A stretch of 64,000 nucleotides of DNA from Pseudarthrobacter sulfonivorans (GCF_024391045.1 NZ_JANFCZ010000002.1:186001-250000); one strand, 5' to 3'. Positions 32,759 to 40,640 are shown, counted from the first letter of the stretch. The notes: generated by a model from the letters alone, not told the origin. Translations and numbers: made by a program.

Positions 32759-34435
32759 TCAGAGGCCGAGGCGGGCCACTGCTTCCTCGCGCATCTCCAC
32801 TTTGCGGATCTTGCCGGAGACGGTCATGGGAAAGCTTTCGCGGACATCCACGTACCGCGGGATTTTGTAGTGCGCCAGCCTGCCGCGGCAGAACTCGGCC
32901 AGGCCGGCGGCGTCCAACCCGTCCGCGCCGGGCTTGAGGATGATGCAGGCCATCAGTTCCTCACCGTACGTGGCGTCCGGGACGCCGATCACCTGGACGT
33001 CCTGAATGGCCGGGTGGGTGTAGAGGAACTCCTCGATCTCGCGCGGGTAGATGTTCTCCCCGCCGCGGATCACCATGTCCTTGATCCGGCCCTCGATCAC
33101 CACGTAGCCGTCCTCATCCATCCGGGCGAGGTCACCGGTGTGCATCCAGCCGTCGGCGTCGATGGTCTCCGCGGTCTTGTCCGGCTGGGCCCAGTAGCCC
33201 GCCATCACGGCGTAACCGCGGGTGCATAACTCGCCGATCTCCCCGCGCTCCACCACCTCCCTGGAGCCGGGGTCGATGATCTGGCTTTCCAGCCGGGGCA
33301 TGGTGCGGCCCACCGTTTCGGTCCGCTGCTGCATGGTGTCTCCGCCGCGGGTCATGGTGGAGACGGGCGAGGTCTCGGTCATGCCGTAGCAAATGGCAAC
33401 ATCCCTCATGTTCATTTCCGAGATCACCCGGTTCATGACGTCGATGGGGCACACCGATCCGGCCATGACTCCGGTCCGCAGGGTCGACAGGTCGTAGGTG
33501 CCAAAGTCCGGCAGGGCGAGCTCGGCGATGAACATGGTGGGCACGCCGTACAGGGACGTTCCGCCGAAGTCCTGGACCGCCTCCAGCGCGGCGGCCGGGG
33601 TGAAGCCGCGGCCGGGAATGATGGTGGCGGATCCATGGCTGAGCGCGGCCAGGTTCCCGATCACCATGCCGAAGCAGTGGTAAAAGGGCACGGGAATCAC
33701 CACCCGGTCGTGCTCCGTGTACCCCAGCAGTTCCCCGATGGAGAAGCCGTTGTTGAGGATGTTGTGGTGCGTCAGCGTGGCGCCCTTGGGGAAGCCCGTG
33801 GTTCCGGAGGTGTACTGCAGGTTGATGGGATCGTGCGCGTCCAGCTCCGCCATCCGTTCCCTCAGCATGGAATGGCCGACGGCGTCAGCCCGCTTGAGCA
33901 GCTCCGCGTAGGTCAGTTCCGCCTCATCTTGGGGGACGCCGGCGTCGAGCCCGTCCGCACCGGAATCCGGTAGGAACACCAGTTCCTGCAGGTCCGGGCA
34001 TCCGGCGAGCGCCTGGCGGGCCATGGCCACGTAGTCGCTGTTCCGGTCCGATGGCGCAGCGACAAGCATCCGCATCCCGTTCTGCCGCACCACGAATTCC
34101 AGTTCGTGGCTGCGGTAGGCCGGGTTGACGTTGACCAGGATGGCGCCGGCCTTGGCAGTGGCGTACTGCAGGAGGGTCCACTCGGCGCAGTTCGGGCTCC
34201 AGATGCCCACCCGCTCCCCCTTGGCAACGCCGGAGGCGAGAAGCGCACGCGCGAGGCGATCGACGTCGTCGTTCATTTTGGTGTAGCTCCAGCGGCGGGC
34301 GTCACCGCCGGGCACGGCGGCCGCCTCGATCAGCGCGTCATGGAACGGAAACCGTGCCACCAGCCGCTCGAAGTTCCGGCCGATGGTTTCCTCGAGAAGC
34401 GGAACGTCAGTGTCCCCGGCTGTGTAGGCGCGCAT
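32759..34435 (-). CDS. AMP-binding acyl-CoA synthetase
   Basis: A 558-residue ATP-dependent acyl-CoA ligase (fatty or related acid plus CoA). Seen: LQYATAKAGAILVNVNPAYRSHELEFVVRQNGM, the AMP-binding P-loop YTSGTTGFPKGATLTHHN (about 215-232), CYGMTETSPVSTM (adenine-binding), DGWMHTGDLARMDEDGYVVIEGRIKDMVIRGGENIYPREIEEFL and the catalytic Lys near the end in TVSGKIRKVEM. It resembles short- to medium-chain FadD-type enzymes. Actual chain length preference cannot be read. It is divergent from the small monooxygenase at 34503. Confidence 0.9.
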   Translation of the reverse strand: MRAYTAGDTDVPLLEETIGRNFERLVARFPFHDALIEAAAVPGGDARRWSYTKMNDDVDRLARALLASGVAKGERVGIWSPNCAEWTLLQYATAKAGAILVNVNPAYRSHELEFVVRQNGMRMLVAAPSDRNSDYVAMARQALAGCPDLQELVFLPDSGADGLDAGVPQDEAELTYAELLKRADAVGHSMLRERMAELDAHDPINLQYTSGTTGFPKGATLTHHNILNNGFSIGELLGYTEHDRVVIPVPFYHCFGMVIGNLAALSHGSATIIPGRGFTPAAALEAVQDFGGTSLYGVPTMFIAELALPDFGTYDLSTLRTGVMAGSVCPIDVMNRVISEMNMRDVAICYGMTETSPVSTMTRGGDTMQQRTETVGRTMPRLESQIIDPGSREVVERGEIGELCTRGYAVMAGYWAQPDKTAETIDADGWMHTGDLARMDEDGYVVIEGRIKDMVIRGGENIYPREIEEFLYTHPAIQDVQVIGVPDATYGEELMACIILKPGADGLDAAGLAEFCRGRLAHYKIPRYVDVRESFPMTVSGKIRKVEMREEAVARLGL

Positions 34436-34502
34436 GGTGGCACGCTACCAACATCGGGACGCGAGGAGAAGCATCCGCGCGCCGGCCGGTATTGTGAAAT
34501 CC

Positions 34503-34781
34503 ATGAGTGCACCCATCGACCTGCAGGCCACGTTCATCCCCAACGACGGCGAGTTCTTCCGCGTGAAGCTCGCCCTGGAAATCGCCATCGACGAGGTGGT
34601 GAACGAGCCCGGCTGCATCCGCTACGAGCTCACCGAAGCCACCGAGGAAAAGCTGGTCCTGACGGAGCAGTGGGCGTCCGAGGAGGACCTGGCGAAGCAC
34701 TCCAAGGGCATCGCCGTGCAGGACCTGAACGAATCATTGAGCGCGCTGCTGGCCGAGCCGGTGAAAATCGAACGGCCCTAG
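34503..34781 (+). CDS. ABM-domain (antibiotic biosynthesis monooxygenase) protein
   Basis: A 92-residue ferredoxin-like-fold protein of the ABM/YgiN group. Seen: DLQATFIPNDGEFFRVKLALEIAIDEVVNEPGCIRYELTEAT (about 6-47), with the NEPGCIRYEL block that is diagnostic, then LVLTEQWASEEDLAKHSKGIAVQDL. Relatives bind quinone-like small molecules and often dimerise. It reads away from fadD (divergent, 67 bp) and toward trxA. Function unknown; the acyl-CoA ligase is not necessarily related. Confidence 0.85.
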   Translation: MSAPIDLQATFIPNDGEFFRVKLALEIAIDEVVNEPGCIRYELTEATEEKLVLTEQWASEEDLAKHSKGIAVQDLNESLSALLAEPVKIERP

Positions 34782-34805
34782 ACCCGGCAAACCACACGCC
34801 AAGCA

Positions 34806-34868
34806 CAACGCGGGGTCACTTTACGCTCAAAAAACCGAAGTTATCGGGCGCGAAGTGACCCCGCGTTG
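34806..34868. repeat. Palindromic element PE1, copy 4
   Basis: Perfect 16-bp arms (34806-34821 and 34853-34868) with a 31-nt loop; this copy and copy 1 are the best matches to the arms. Its loop closely resembles copy 3 (CTCAA and TTATCGGGCG blocks shared). It lies between convergent ABM and trxA genes. Confidence 0.9.
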
Positions 34869-34897
34869 GCGGTTAAACGTAGGCGGTTGAACCGGGT

Positions 34898-35335
34898 TTA
34901 AAGGTCCGGGATCTGGGTGCCGTCCTGCGGGCCGGAGCTCGCGGTGCCCGGGCTGGCGGCGGCCGCCGCGGCTTCCGCCTGTGAACGCGCCACGTGGGCG
35001 TGGACCTCGTCCATGTCCAGGGCCTTGACGGCGTCAACAACCTGCTCCAGCTGCTGGGCGTTCAACGCACCGGGCTGGGAGAAGACCAGGACCTTTTCAC
35101 GGAAGGCCATCAGCGTGGGGATGGACGTGATGCCGGCCTCCGCGGCGAGCTGCTGCTCGGCCTCGGTGTCCACCTTGGTGAACAGGACATCGGAATGCTT
35201 CTCCGACACGGCGCTGTACGTAGGCCCGAATTGTTTGCACGGACCGCACCATTCAGCCCAGAAATCCACCAGGACAATATCGTTGCCTTCGATGGTCGAT
35301 GCGAACTGTTCACCTGTGATGTCTACTGTTGCCAT
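34898..35335 (-). CDS. trxA: Thioredoxin with C-terminal extension
   Basis: A 145-residue cytoplasmic thiol-disulfide reductase. Seen: VLVDFWAEWCGPCKQFGP with the WCGPC active site (Cys30, Cys33), FTKVDTEAEQQLAAEAGITSIPTLMAFR including the conserved cis-Pro in SIPT, and PGALNAQQLEQVVDAV. About 35 residues beyond the usual thioredoxin end form an Ala-rich tail (HAHVARSQAEAAAAAASPG), not seen in E. coli TrxA. It is monocistronic, divergent from the ABC pair at 35531. Confidence 0.92.
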   Translation of the reverse strand: MATVDITGEQFASTIEGNDIVLVDFWAEWCGPCKQFGPTYSAVSEKHSDVLFTKVDTEAEQQLAAEAGITSIPTLMAFREKVLVFSQPGALNAQQLEQVVDAVKALDMDEVHAHVARSQAEAAAAAASPGTASSGPQDGTQIPDL

Positions 35336-35530
35336 GGTTCCACGGTACGCGAGCAGCGGACGGATGTCCCGGCCGGGGGCGCCCTGTTCGCTGCCCGCGT
35401 CATCGGGAATATCCGCGGCCCTGCCGCAAACCCGGCCGCAAACGCCGCCGCAAACGCTGCCGTGTACACAAGGCAGTTCGGGGCTTACCGTTGGGGCAGC
35501 AGGCGCCAACAGCCGATCACAGGAGGGGTT

Positions 35531-36544
35531 ATGACCCACGCAATCTCTACCCGGTCCCTCACGAAGAAATTCGGCCGCCGCGAGGTGCTGCACGGTGTGG
35601 ATTTCGCCGTGGCGACGGGCTCCGTTTTCGGGGTCATAGGCCCGAACGGCGCGGGAAAGACCACCACCATGCGCTGCCTGCTGGACATCATCCGCCCCAC
35701 GTCGGGCGAGGTCCGCGTCCTGGGCAAGGATCCCCGGCTGGGCGGTCCGGAGCTCAGGCGCAGGATCGGCTACCTGCCCGGCGAACTGTTCCTCGAGGGC
35801 CGCGTCACCGGCCGCACGCTGCTGTCCCACTACGAGGCCATCAGCGGCCCGGTGGCGCCGGGCCGCATCGACGAGTTGGCTGAGCGGCTGGGGCTGGACC
35901 TGGACCGGCACACCCGCAAGCTGTCCAAGGGCAACAAGCAGAAGCTGGGGCTGGTCCAGGCGTTTATGCACAACCCCGAACTGCTGGTCCTCGATGAGCC
36001 CACCAGCGGCCTGGACCCGCTGGTGCAGCAGGAGTTCCACGCCATGGTCCGCGAAGCCCGGAATAACGGCCAGACCATCTTCCTGAGCTCCCACGTGCTC
36101 AGCGAGGTCCAGCAGACCGCCGACACCGTAGCCATCCTGCGCGACGGCCGGATCATCGCCGTCGAGTCCGTCAGCGGGTTGCGGGAAGGTGCTGTCCGGC
36201 ACCTCCGGTTTTCGGCAACCGGAATCACAGCGCACGACGCCGGCGCGCTGCTGGGTGCGGTGCCCGGCGTCAGGCACGTGAAGGTCCTGGAGTCCAACGG
36301 GGCCGTCACCCTGTCCGCAACGCTGGAGGGTGCCATCCAACCCCTCGTCAAGGCCCTGGGTACCCTGCAGTTGAAGGACCTGGTCCTGGAGGAGCCGGAC
36401 CTGGAGGAATCGGTACTTCAGATGTATTCCAGTCCCGGAGCAACGAGCCCCGGGGACGCGCCCCACAGGGGTTCGGCACACACGGGGTCAGCCCGCCGGG
36501 ATTCAGCACACCGGGGTTCATCCCACACGGAGGTGGCCAAGTGA
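35531..36544 (+). CDS. ABC transporter ATP-binding protein with repetitive C-terminal tail
   Basis: A 337-residue ATPase of a two-gene ABC exporter. Seen: Walker A GPNGAGKTTT (37-46), signature LSKGNKQKLGLV, Walker B LLVLDEPTSGLD, and switch His in LSSHVLSEV. An AGGAGG lies at 35521-35526. The C-terminal 27 residues (about 311-337) are a 5-residue repeat (HRGSA, HTGSA, RRDSA, HRGSS, HTEVA) from a 15-bp DNA repeat; see findings. The permease gene starts in the stop codon (GTGA). Confidence 0.9.
   Translation: MTHAISTRSLTKKFGRREVLHGVDFAVATGSVFGVIGPNGAGKTTTMRCLLDIIRPTSGEVRVLGKDPRLGGPELRRRIGYLPGELFLEGRVTGRTLLSHYEAISGPVAPGRIDELAERLGLDLDRHTRKLSKGNKQKLGLVQAFMHNPELLVLDEPTSGLDPLVQQEFHAMVREARNNGQTIFLSSHVLSEVQQTADTVAILRDGRIIAVESVSGLREGAVRHLRFSATGITAHDAGALLGAVPGVRHVKVLESNGAVTLSATLEGAIQPLVKALGTLQLKDLVLEEPDLEESVLQMYSSPGATSPGDAPHRGSAHTGSARRDSAHRGSSHTEVAK
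36464..36538 (+). repeat. Five-unit 15-bp minisatellite at the end of the ABC ATPase gene
   Basis: Units begin at 36464, 36479, 36494, 36509 and 36524, all in frame, encoding H-R/T-G-S-A type pentapeptides. It lies in the last 25 codons before the AAG-TGA end, so copy number can vary without frameshift. Confidence 0.8.
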
Positions 36545-37341
36545 GCACCACCCTGCCGCTGTTCCGCCGCGCGTTCTTCGATACCTGGCGCTCCACCCTC
36601 GCCTGGGCGGCCGGACTGGCCGGGGCCACGCTGCTGTACCTGCCGCTCTACCCGTCCATAGGCGGAAGCGCCCAGATGCAGGACATGATCGACGCCCTGC
36701 CGCCCGAAATGATGAAGGCGCTGAACTACGACCAGATCGCCACCGGTCCCGGCTACACCCAGGCGACCCTCTTCGGGTTGATCGGGTTCCTGCTGATGAC
36801 CATCGCCTCGGTGGGGTGGGGCGCGGCTGCGGTGGGCGGCGACGAGGAATCCGGCCAGCTGGAACTGACCCTCGCCCACGGCGTCACGCGCGCCCAGGTG
36901 GTACTGGAGCGCGCCATGGCCCTGTTGGTTCGGGTCCTGCTGCTCGCTGCGCTGGTCTTTGTACTCGTCCGCTTGCTCAACGATTCTGCCCGGCTGGACA
37001 TCCGGCCGGAGCACCTCTTCGGTGCGGCGGTCCTGTTTGCCGGGCTGGCGCTGCTGACCGGAACGGCCGCCTTGTGCGCCGGTGCCGTGTCCGGCAGGCG
37101 CACGTACGGGCTCGCCGCGGGGGCCGCCGTCGGCGTTCTGGGCTACGTCTTCAACGCCGTCGGCAGGCAGAGCCCGGACCTCGAGTGGCTGCTCGGCCTG
37201 AGCCCCTACCACTGGGCGTACGGGAACGCCCCGATGACCAACGGTGCGGACTGGGCGGCGGCCGGCTGGCTGTGGGGAATCTCCGCGGCGCTGGTGGCTG
37301 TGGCAGCCGTCGCCGTCAGCAGGCGCGACGTCGGCACGTAG
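36541..37341 (+). CDS. ABC transporter permease
   Basis: A 266-residue inner-membrane partner of the preceding ATPase. Seen: about six hydrophobic segments, starting with LPLFRRAFFDTWRSTLAWAAGLAGATLLYLPLYPS and including GFLLMTIASVGWGAAAVGGDEESGQLELTLAHGVTRAQVVLER, the coupling-helix pattern of ABC-2-type exporters (GDEESGQLELTLAHGVTR). The GTG start overlaps the ATPase stop by 4 bp. Substrate unknown; ABC-2 pairs of this kind export drugs, peptides or polysaccharide. Confidence 0.88.
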   Translation: MSTTLPLFRRAFFDTWRSTLAWAAGLAGATLLYLPLYPSIGGSAQMQDMIDALPPEMMKALNYDQIATGPGYTQATLFGLIGFLLMTIASVGWGAAAVGGDEESGQLELTLAHGVTRAQVVLERAMALLVRVLLLAALVFVLVRLLNDSARLDIRPEHLFGAAVLFAGLALLTGTAALCAGAVSGRRTYGLAAGAAVGVLGYVFNAVGRQSPDLEWLLGLSPYHWAYGNAPMTNGADWAAAGWLWGISAALVAVAAVAVSRRDVGT

Positions 37342-37360
37342 CCAGGACGTCGGCACGTAG
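37327..37360. repeat. 15-bp direct repeat across the permease stop
   Basis: GACGTCGGCACGTAG occurs at 37327-37341 (ending in the stop codon) and again at 37346-37360, 19-bp period. A recent local duplication; no function seen. Confidence 0.6.
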
Positions 37361-37915
37361 TCAGACCGTGGCGTCCCACAGGTGCGGCGCCGGGGTACGG
37401 CTGCCGGGCAGTGCATTGGTCTCGCGCCAGTCGTGGATCCATTCCGGCAGCACCAGGTCCGCCGGCGGCTGGCCGAACTCGCGCAGGATCTCGTCCTGGC
37501 TGACGGGTTTTCCCTTGCTGACCAATCGGGTGGCGATGTAGGCACGCGCGTAAATTTCGCCGTCGGCCACCATGCGCTGCTCAAAATAGATTGCTTTGGC
37601 ATCCAGCCCGATGATCTTCGTTTCGATGGTGTACTGCTGCCACAACTGCAGTGACTTCCGGAACGCGATGGTCTCCCCCGCCGCGACCGGGCTCCAGCCG
37701 CGGCGGCGCATCCGCTTCCACACGCCGCTGCGAACCATGAGGTCAAAACGGCCCAGGTCCATCAGGGAAAAGTACATGCCGTTGTTGACGTGCATGGCGA
37801 TGTCAATGTCGGTGGGGAGGACCCGTAGCGGCAGGGACGACGTGTCCCAGATGGTCAGGGCCGGGCGGCGGGCGGACGTGAAGAGCATCAGGAGGGTGCG
37901 CAGGAGCAGGTGCAT
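37361..37915 (-). CDS. Thioesterase-family (4HBT/hotdog) protein
   Basis: A 184-residue hotdog protein. Seen: SSLPLRVLPTDIDIAMHVNNGMYFSLMDLGRFDLMVRSGVW (about 26-66), containing the DIDIAMHVNNGMYFSLMDLGR block typical of 4HBT_2 acyl-CoA thioesterases, then IAFRKSLQLWQQYTIETKIIGLDAKAIYFEQRMVADGEIYARAYI. Substrate is unspecified; relatives act on acyl-CoAs. The start codon is immediately preceded by the 9-bp-arm palindrome 37922-37941, so a repressor could block its ribosome site or promoter. Confidence 0.85.
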   Translation of the reverse strand: MHLLLRTLLMLFTSARRPALTIWDTSSLPLRVLPTDIDIAMHVNNGMYFSLMDLGRFDLMVRSGVWKRMRRRGWSPVAAGETIAFRKSLQLWQQYTIETKIIGLDAKAIYFEQRMVADGEIYARAYIATRLVSKGKPVSQDEILREFGQPPADLVLPEWIHDWRETNALPGSRTPAPHLWDATV

Positions 37916-37921
37916 GCCCCA

Positions 37922-37941
37922 ATGTTACCCGTGGGTAACAT
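37922..37941. promoter_or_regulatory. 9-bp-arm palindrome at the thioesterase start
   Basis: ATGTTACCC-GT-GGGTAACAT is a perfect 9-bp inverted repeat with a 2-nt spacer, six bases upstream of the ATG. Its TTACCC...GGGTAA form resembles TetR/MarR-type sites. No regulator gene is adjacent. Confidence 0.6.
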
Positions 37942-38344
37942 GTTGGCAAATTCACTGCCCGGGTAGGTTGCCGCGGGTCTCGCGGGCGTGCCTGCCTGCT
38001 CCGGGACCGGGTAGCGGCAGGAAGGGCGTTGAGTAGGAAAGTCCGGCCCGGCTAGGTAGGCCGCGGAAATAATAGGGTAGCCCCTACTCGTGCCCCGCCG
38101 GTGGGGCCTTCCTAGACTCGGAACTCCTAGGGCCGAACAAAGTTGCCGGCGCATCCTCCAATGCTGGGGTGGGTGATGCCGCTTCATTGTGGAGCATCCG
38201 TGTCTTTTGCGGCGGCTCCCGTCATGCACTGAGGGGTTCCTGCGTCGCCGGGACCGCACAGCGCATCACCCCTTGCTCCGTCCTGCTTCGGGTTGCCGCA
38301 TCGCCGCGCGACCTGTTGCCGGGCCGACCCTCGATGGGCCACTT
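37942..38344 (+). promoter_or_regulatory. Long structured leader of the LysM gene
   Basis: The 429-bp gap between thioesterase and LysM genes holds no supported gene. GCCCC/GGGGC at 38092-38107 makes a small hairpin; GGGTGATGC (38171-38179) is perfectly complementary to 38263-38271, bringing distant parts together. Leaders of secreted cell-wall genes in actinobacteria are often riboswitch-controlled (c-di-AMP), but the diagnostic motifs of that class are absent here. Confidence 0.4.
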
Positions 38345-39325
38345 ATGAACCAGCCGACCGTAAACAATTCCGAGATACCCCGCCGAAACTTCGATACAGA
38401 CGCCCCCAGGGTCGATCTGCTGGCAGTCCGCAAACCCGTCAACAACAAGCTGAGGGCAGGCATGGCGGGCGCCGCCATCATCGCCACAGTCAGCATTGCC
38501 GCACTGATAGGGCCCGCCACAACGGCTCCCGGGGCACCGTCCGCCGCGGTCGCAATCACGACGGCGGACGCGGCGGTTGGGCAGGCCAGCGCGCCGGTTG
38601 TCCCGGAAACTGTGGGAGAGCCGCCGGCAGCCGCGGCTAAACCGGCTGCGGTTGACCCCGTTGCGGTTCCAGCGGCGGCCGCCGCACCGGCTGAAGCACC
38701 CGCCCCGCCGGCTCCTGAACCTCCGCCAGCAGCCGACACGAACCTCTACACGGTGGTCCCGGGCGACACCGTCGGCGGGATCGCGGCCGCGCATGGTGTG
38801 GACATGAACGCGATGCTCGCAGCCAACGGACTCGGCGTCTACAGCGTCATCGTTCCGGGCCAGTCGCTGAAGCTGACGGGTCCGCCCGTCGCAGTTTCAG
38901 CTCCCGCACCGGCACAGCCGGCCGCTGCGGTCCAGGCTGCGGCGCCGGCTCCGGCCCCCGTACAAGCCCCGGCTCCCGCCGTTCCGGCGGCACCGGCTGT
39001 GCGGACCATTTATGTGGCGGGCGCCGGCGGTCAGTCAATGGTTGATGCCTGCATCGGGCCCATCCATTACACGCCGAATGACGGGTATTCGCTCTTCATC
39101 ACGGAGCACGATTTCTGTGGCGGCTGGGCGCGCTTCTCCGGCATCGGTGTGGGCGAAACCGTCAGCATTCCCGGTTACGGCACGTTCAAGGCAACGGCAC
39201 GGGGGCAGGTGCCCAACCCCGGCACCACGAACGACGTCATCCGGGTGTTCGGCGGATTCCCCAGGGCAATTCTGCAGACATGCATCCCCGGCACCAACCA
39301 GATGCTGCTGATCGCCCTGAACTGA
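38345..39325 (+). CDS. LysM-domain cell-surface protein with sortase-like C-terminal domain
   Basis: A 326-residue membrane-anchored or secreted protein. Seen: TM/signal segment about 38-56 (MAGAAIIATVSIAALIGPATT), a long Ala/Pro-rich linker (60-130), one LysM at 132-178 (LYTVVPGDTVGGIAAAHGVD), a second Ala/Pro linker (180-220), and a C-terminal domain (221-326). The latter (HDFCGGWARFSGIGVGETVSIPGYGTF, His255; ILQTCIPGTNQ, Cys313) recalls class E/F sortases but the Arg after the Cys is not evident. LysM suggests peptidoglycan binding. Start ATG 38345 fits the TM segment; an upstream frame from 38189 is unlikely. Confidence 0.7.
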   Translation: MNQPTVNNSEIPRRNFDTDAPRVDLLAVRKPVNNKLRAGMAGAAIIATVSIAALIGPATTAPGAPSAAVAITTADAAVGQASAPVVPETVGEPPAAAAKPAAVDPVAVPAAAAAPAEAPAPPAPEPPPAADTNLYTVVPGDTVGGIAAAHGVDMNAMLAANGLGVYSVIVPGQSLKLTGPPVAVSAPAPAQPAAAVQAAAPAPAPVQAPAPAVPAAPAVRTIYVAGAGGQSMVDACIGPIHYTPNDGYSLFITEHDFCGGWARFSGIGVGETVSIPGYGTFKATARGQVPNPGTTNDVIRVFGGFPRAILQTCIPGTNQMLLIALN

Positions 39326-39334
39326 GTTCCAAAG

Positions 39335-39379
39335 CTTGTTCGCGGTTCCGAACCCGGTAGGCAAGGAGCCGCGAACAAG
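39335..39379. repeat. Long-stem inverted repeat between convergent genes
   Basis: CTTGTTCGCGGTTCC (39335-39349) with 39365-39379, one mismatch, 15-nt loop, in the gap between the LysM gene and the CBS-domain gene. No T-run. Could be a bidirectional terminator or another dispersed palindrome. Confidence 0.55.
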
Positions 39380-39404
39380 GGGATTCGTTAATCCGGCGTA
39401 TTTG

Positions 39405-39836
39405 CTAGGCCGGCATGTGGTGGCGCTCGGAGATGTGCTCCACCAGGGCGCCCACGCGGTCCTCGGCGTAGTTGCGGGCAATGTCGCCCTGGCTGATGAT
39501 GCCAACCAGCTTGTGGTCGGCGATGACCGGGAGCCGCCGGATCTGGTGGGCTTCCATCATCTCGATTGCAGCGTCAACGCTGGCGTCAGCATCTACCCAG
39601 TGGGGTTTGCCCGAGGCGAGCTCGCGGGCCATCATGTCGCGGGGGCTGCGGCCGGCGGCGACGCACTTGAGCACAATGTCACGGTCAGTGATCATCCCCA
39701 TCAACCTGCCGTCATCGCCGCAGATCGGCAACGATCCGCAGTCCAGGTCCAACATCAGCCGCGCAGCATCTTCGAGCGACTGGCCTTCCTTGATACACCG
39801 GGCATCCGTCGTCATGAATTCACGTACTGCACTCAT
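39405..39836 (-). CDS. CBS-domain pair protein
   Basis: A 143-residue stand-alone protein with two CBS domains. Seen: EFMTTDARCIKEGQSLEDAARLMLDLDCGSLPICGDDGRLMGMITDRDIVLKCVAAG and DADASVDAAIEMMEAHQIRRLPVIADHKLVGIISQGDIARN, each with the CBS D/G pattern GMITDRDI / GIISQGDI. CBS pairs bind adenosine nucleotides and regulate partner proteins. The partner is not evident. It is convergent with the LysM gene and stands alone. Confidence 0.9.
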   Translation of the reverse strand: MSAVREFMTTDARCIKEGQSLEDAARLMLDLDCGSLPICGDDGRLMGMITDRDIVLKCVAAGRSPRDMMARELASGKPHWVDADASVDAAIEMMEAHQIRRLPVIADHKLVGIISQGDIARNYAEDRVGALVEHISERHHMPA

Positions 39837-39971
39837 TGGTCCTCCTTCATCGATTGATTATCGACGCAGGGCATCGGGGCACATGCGCCGATGGTGCCAG
39901 ATTACGCCCGGCCCGGAGCGCCTGTCGACGACGGTTTTAAGCAAGGTTGCGTCGCAGCTTTTCCCCGGCTA

Positions 39972-40011
39972 ATGGTCTTTTCCCCCAGTAACGCCGCGGG
40001 GAAAAGACCAT
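39972..40011. repeat. 14-bp-arm palindrome near tRNA-Tyr
   Basis: ATGGTCTTTTCCCC (39972-39985) is perfectly complementary to 39998-40011, 12-nt loop. Isolated in the region between the CBS gene and tRNA-Tyr; no T-run, function unknown. Confidence 0.6.
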
Positions 40012-40069
40012 GAGGCGGGGAGTGCCGTGGCCGCCCGGCCCCTTCCGTGGTACAAATTCGCGGGCACGA

Positions 40070-40105
40070 AAAAGCCTCCGGAACCTGGTGGTTCCGGAGG
40101 CTTTT
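40070..40105 (-). terminator. Strong hairpin terminator after tRNA-Tyr
   Basis: Sixteen perfect pairs (40070-40085 with 40090-40105) around a TGGT loop, starting AAAAGCC and ending GGCTTTT. It lies 8 bp beyond the tRNA-Tyr 3' end on the minus strand and would work in both directions. Confidence 0.9.
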
Positions 40106-40112
40106 CCTTGGG

Positions 40113-40194
40113 TGGCAGATGAGGGATTCGAACCCCCGTAGGCGTTGCCAGCTGATTTACAGTCAGCCCCCTTTGGCCGCTCGGGTAATCTGCC
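40113..40194 (-). tRNA. tRNA-Tyr (anticodon GTA)
   Basis: Minus-strand cloverleaf with a long variable arm: acceptor GGCAGAT/ATCTGCC, anticodon arm CTGACT-GTA-AATCAG, large variable arm (about 13 nt) and T arm GGGGG-TTCGAAT-CCCTC. CCA is not encoded. Length 82 nt, typical of bacterial tRNA-Tyr. Confidence 0.93.
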
Positions 40195-40385
40195 GAACTT
40201 CAAAAGAAGTACCCGGGATGCAGTCTGCAGGACGTTCCGTTTCCGTTTCCAGTCCGGTCCGTTCCGCTTCCAGTAACCGCGGGCAAGACAACTTTACAGA
40301 ACTTCTGCCGAAGAATCGAATCGAGCCGTTTCATCGTCGAAACCGGCTCTGAAAACCGCGTGTCTCCGCGGGAAAACCGGGAGAA

Positions 40386-40640
40386 TCAGGCTTCGCCGAG
40401 AATGCGTCCTGCCAGCTTCGCCTCGAACTTCACGGCCTGTTCCTCGGTGATCTGGTTCAGCTGGACTGCGCGCCGGAGATCCTGGCTGATCCCGTCCATG
40501 CGGGCGGACGCATCCGGGACGGGGCTGAAGATGATGGAACCTGCCAGGGCGGCTGCCGCTACGGAGGTCGCGGCGGTGGCAACTGCTCCGGCGGCGACGA
40601 CGGTTGACCGGGTGACGTAACGGACGGCTTTGTTTTGCAT
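40386..40640 (-). CDS. Small predicted exported/membrane protein
   Basis: An 84-residue protein whose first 40 residues form an Ala/Val-rich hydrophobic segment (VVAAGAVATAATSVAAAALAGSIIF), followed by a polar helical part (LRRAVQLNQITEEQAVKFEAKLAGRILGEA) resembling the short C-terminal motif of SHOCT-like proteins. It may be an exported or membrane-anchored peptide. Its start has GGGAAG upstream. It is divergent from yajQ. I do not recognise a function. Confidence 0.6.
   Translation of the reverse strand: MQNKAVRYVTRSTVVAAGAVATAATSVAAAALAGSIIFSPVPDASARMDGISQDLRRAVQLNQITEEQAVKFEAKLAGRILGEA

Noticed and set aside
38038..38344. c-di-AMP (ydaO) riboswitch before the LysM gene
   Set aside because: The conserved GGGGACCCA, GGGTGAATC and CCGAAUCCGUCAGCUAA-type segments expected of this class are not present; kept only as an unassigned structured leader.
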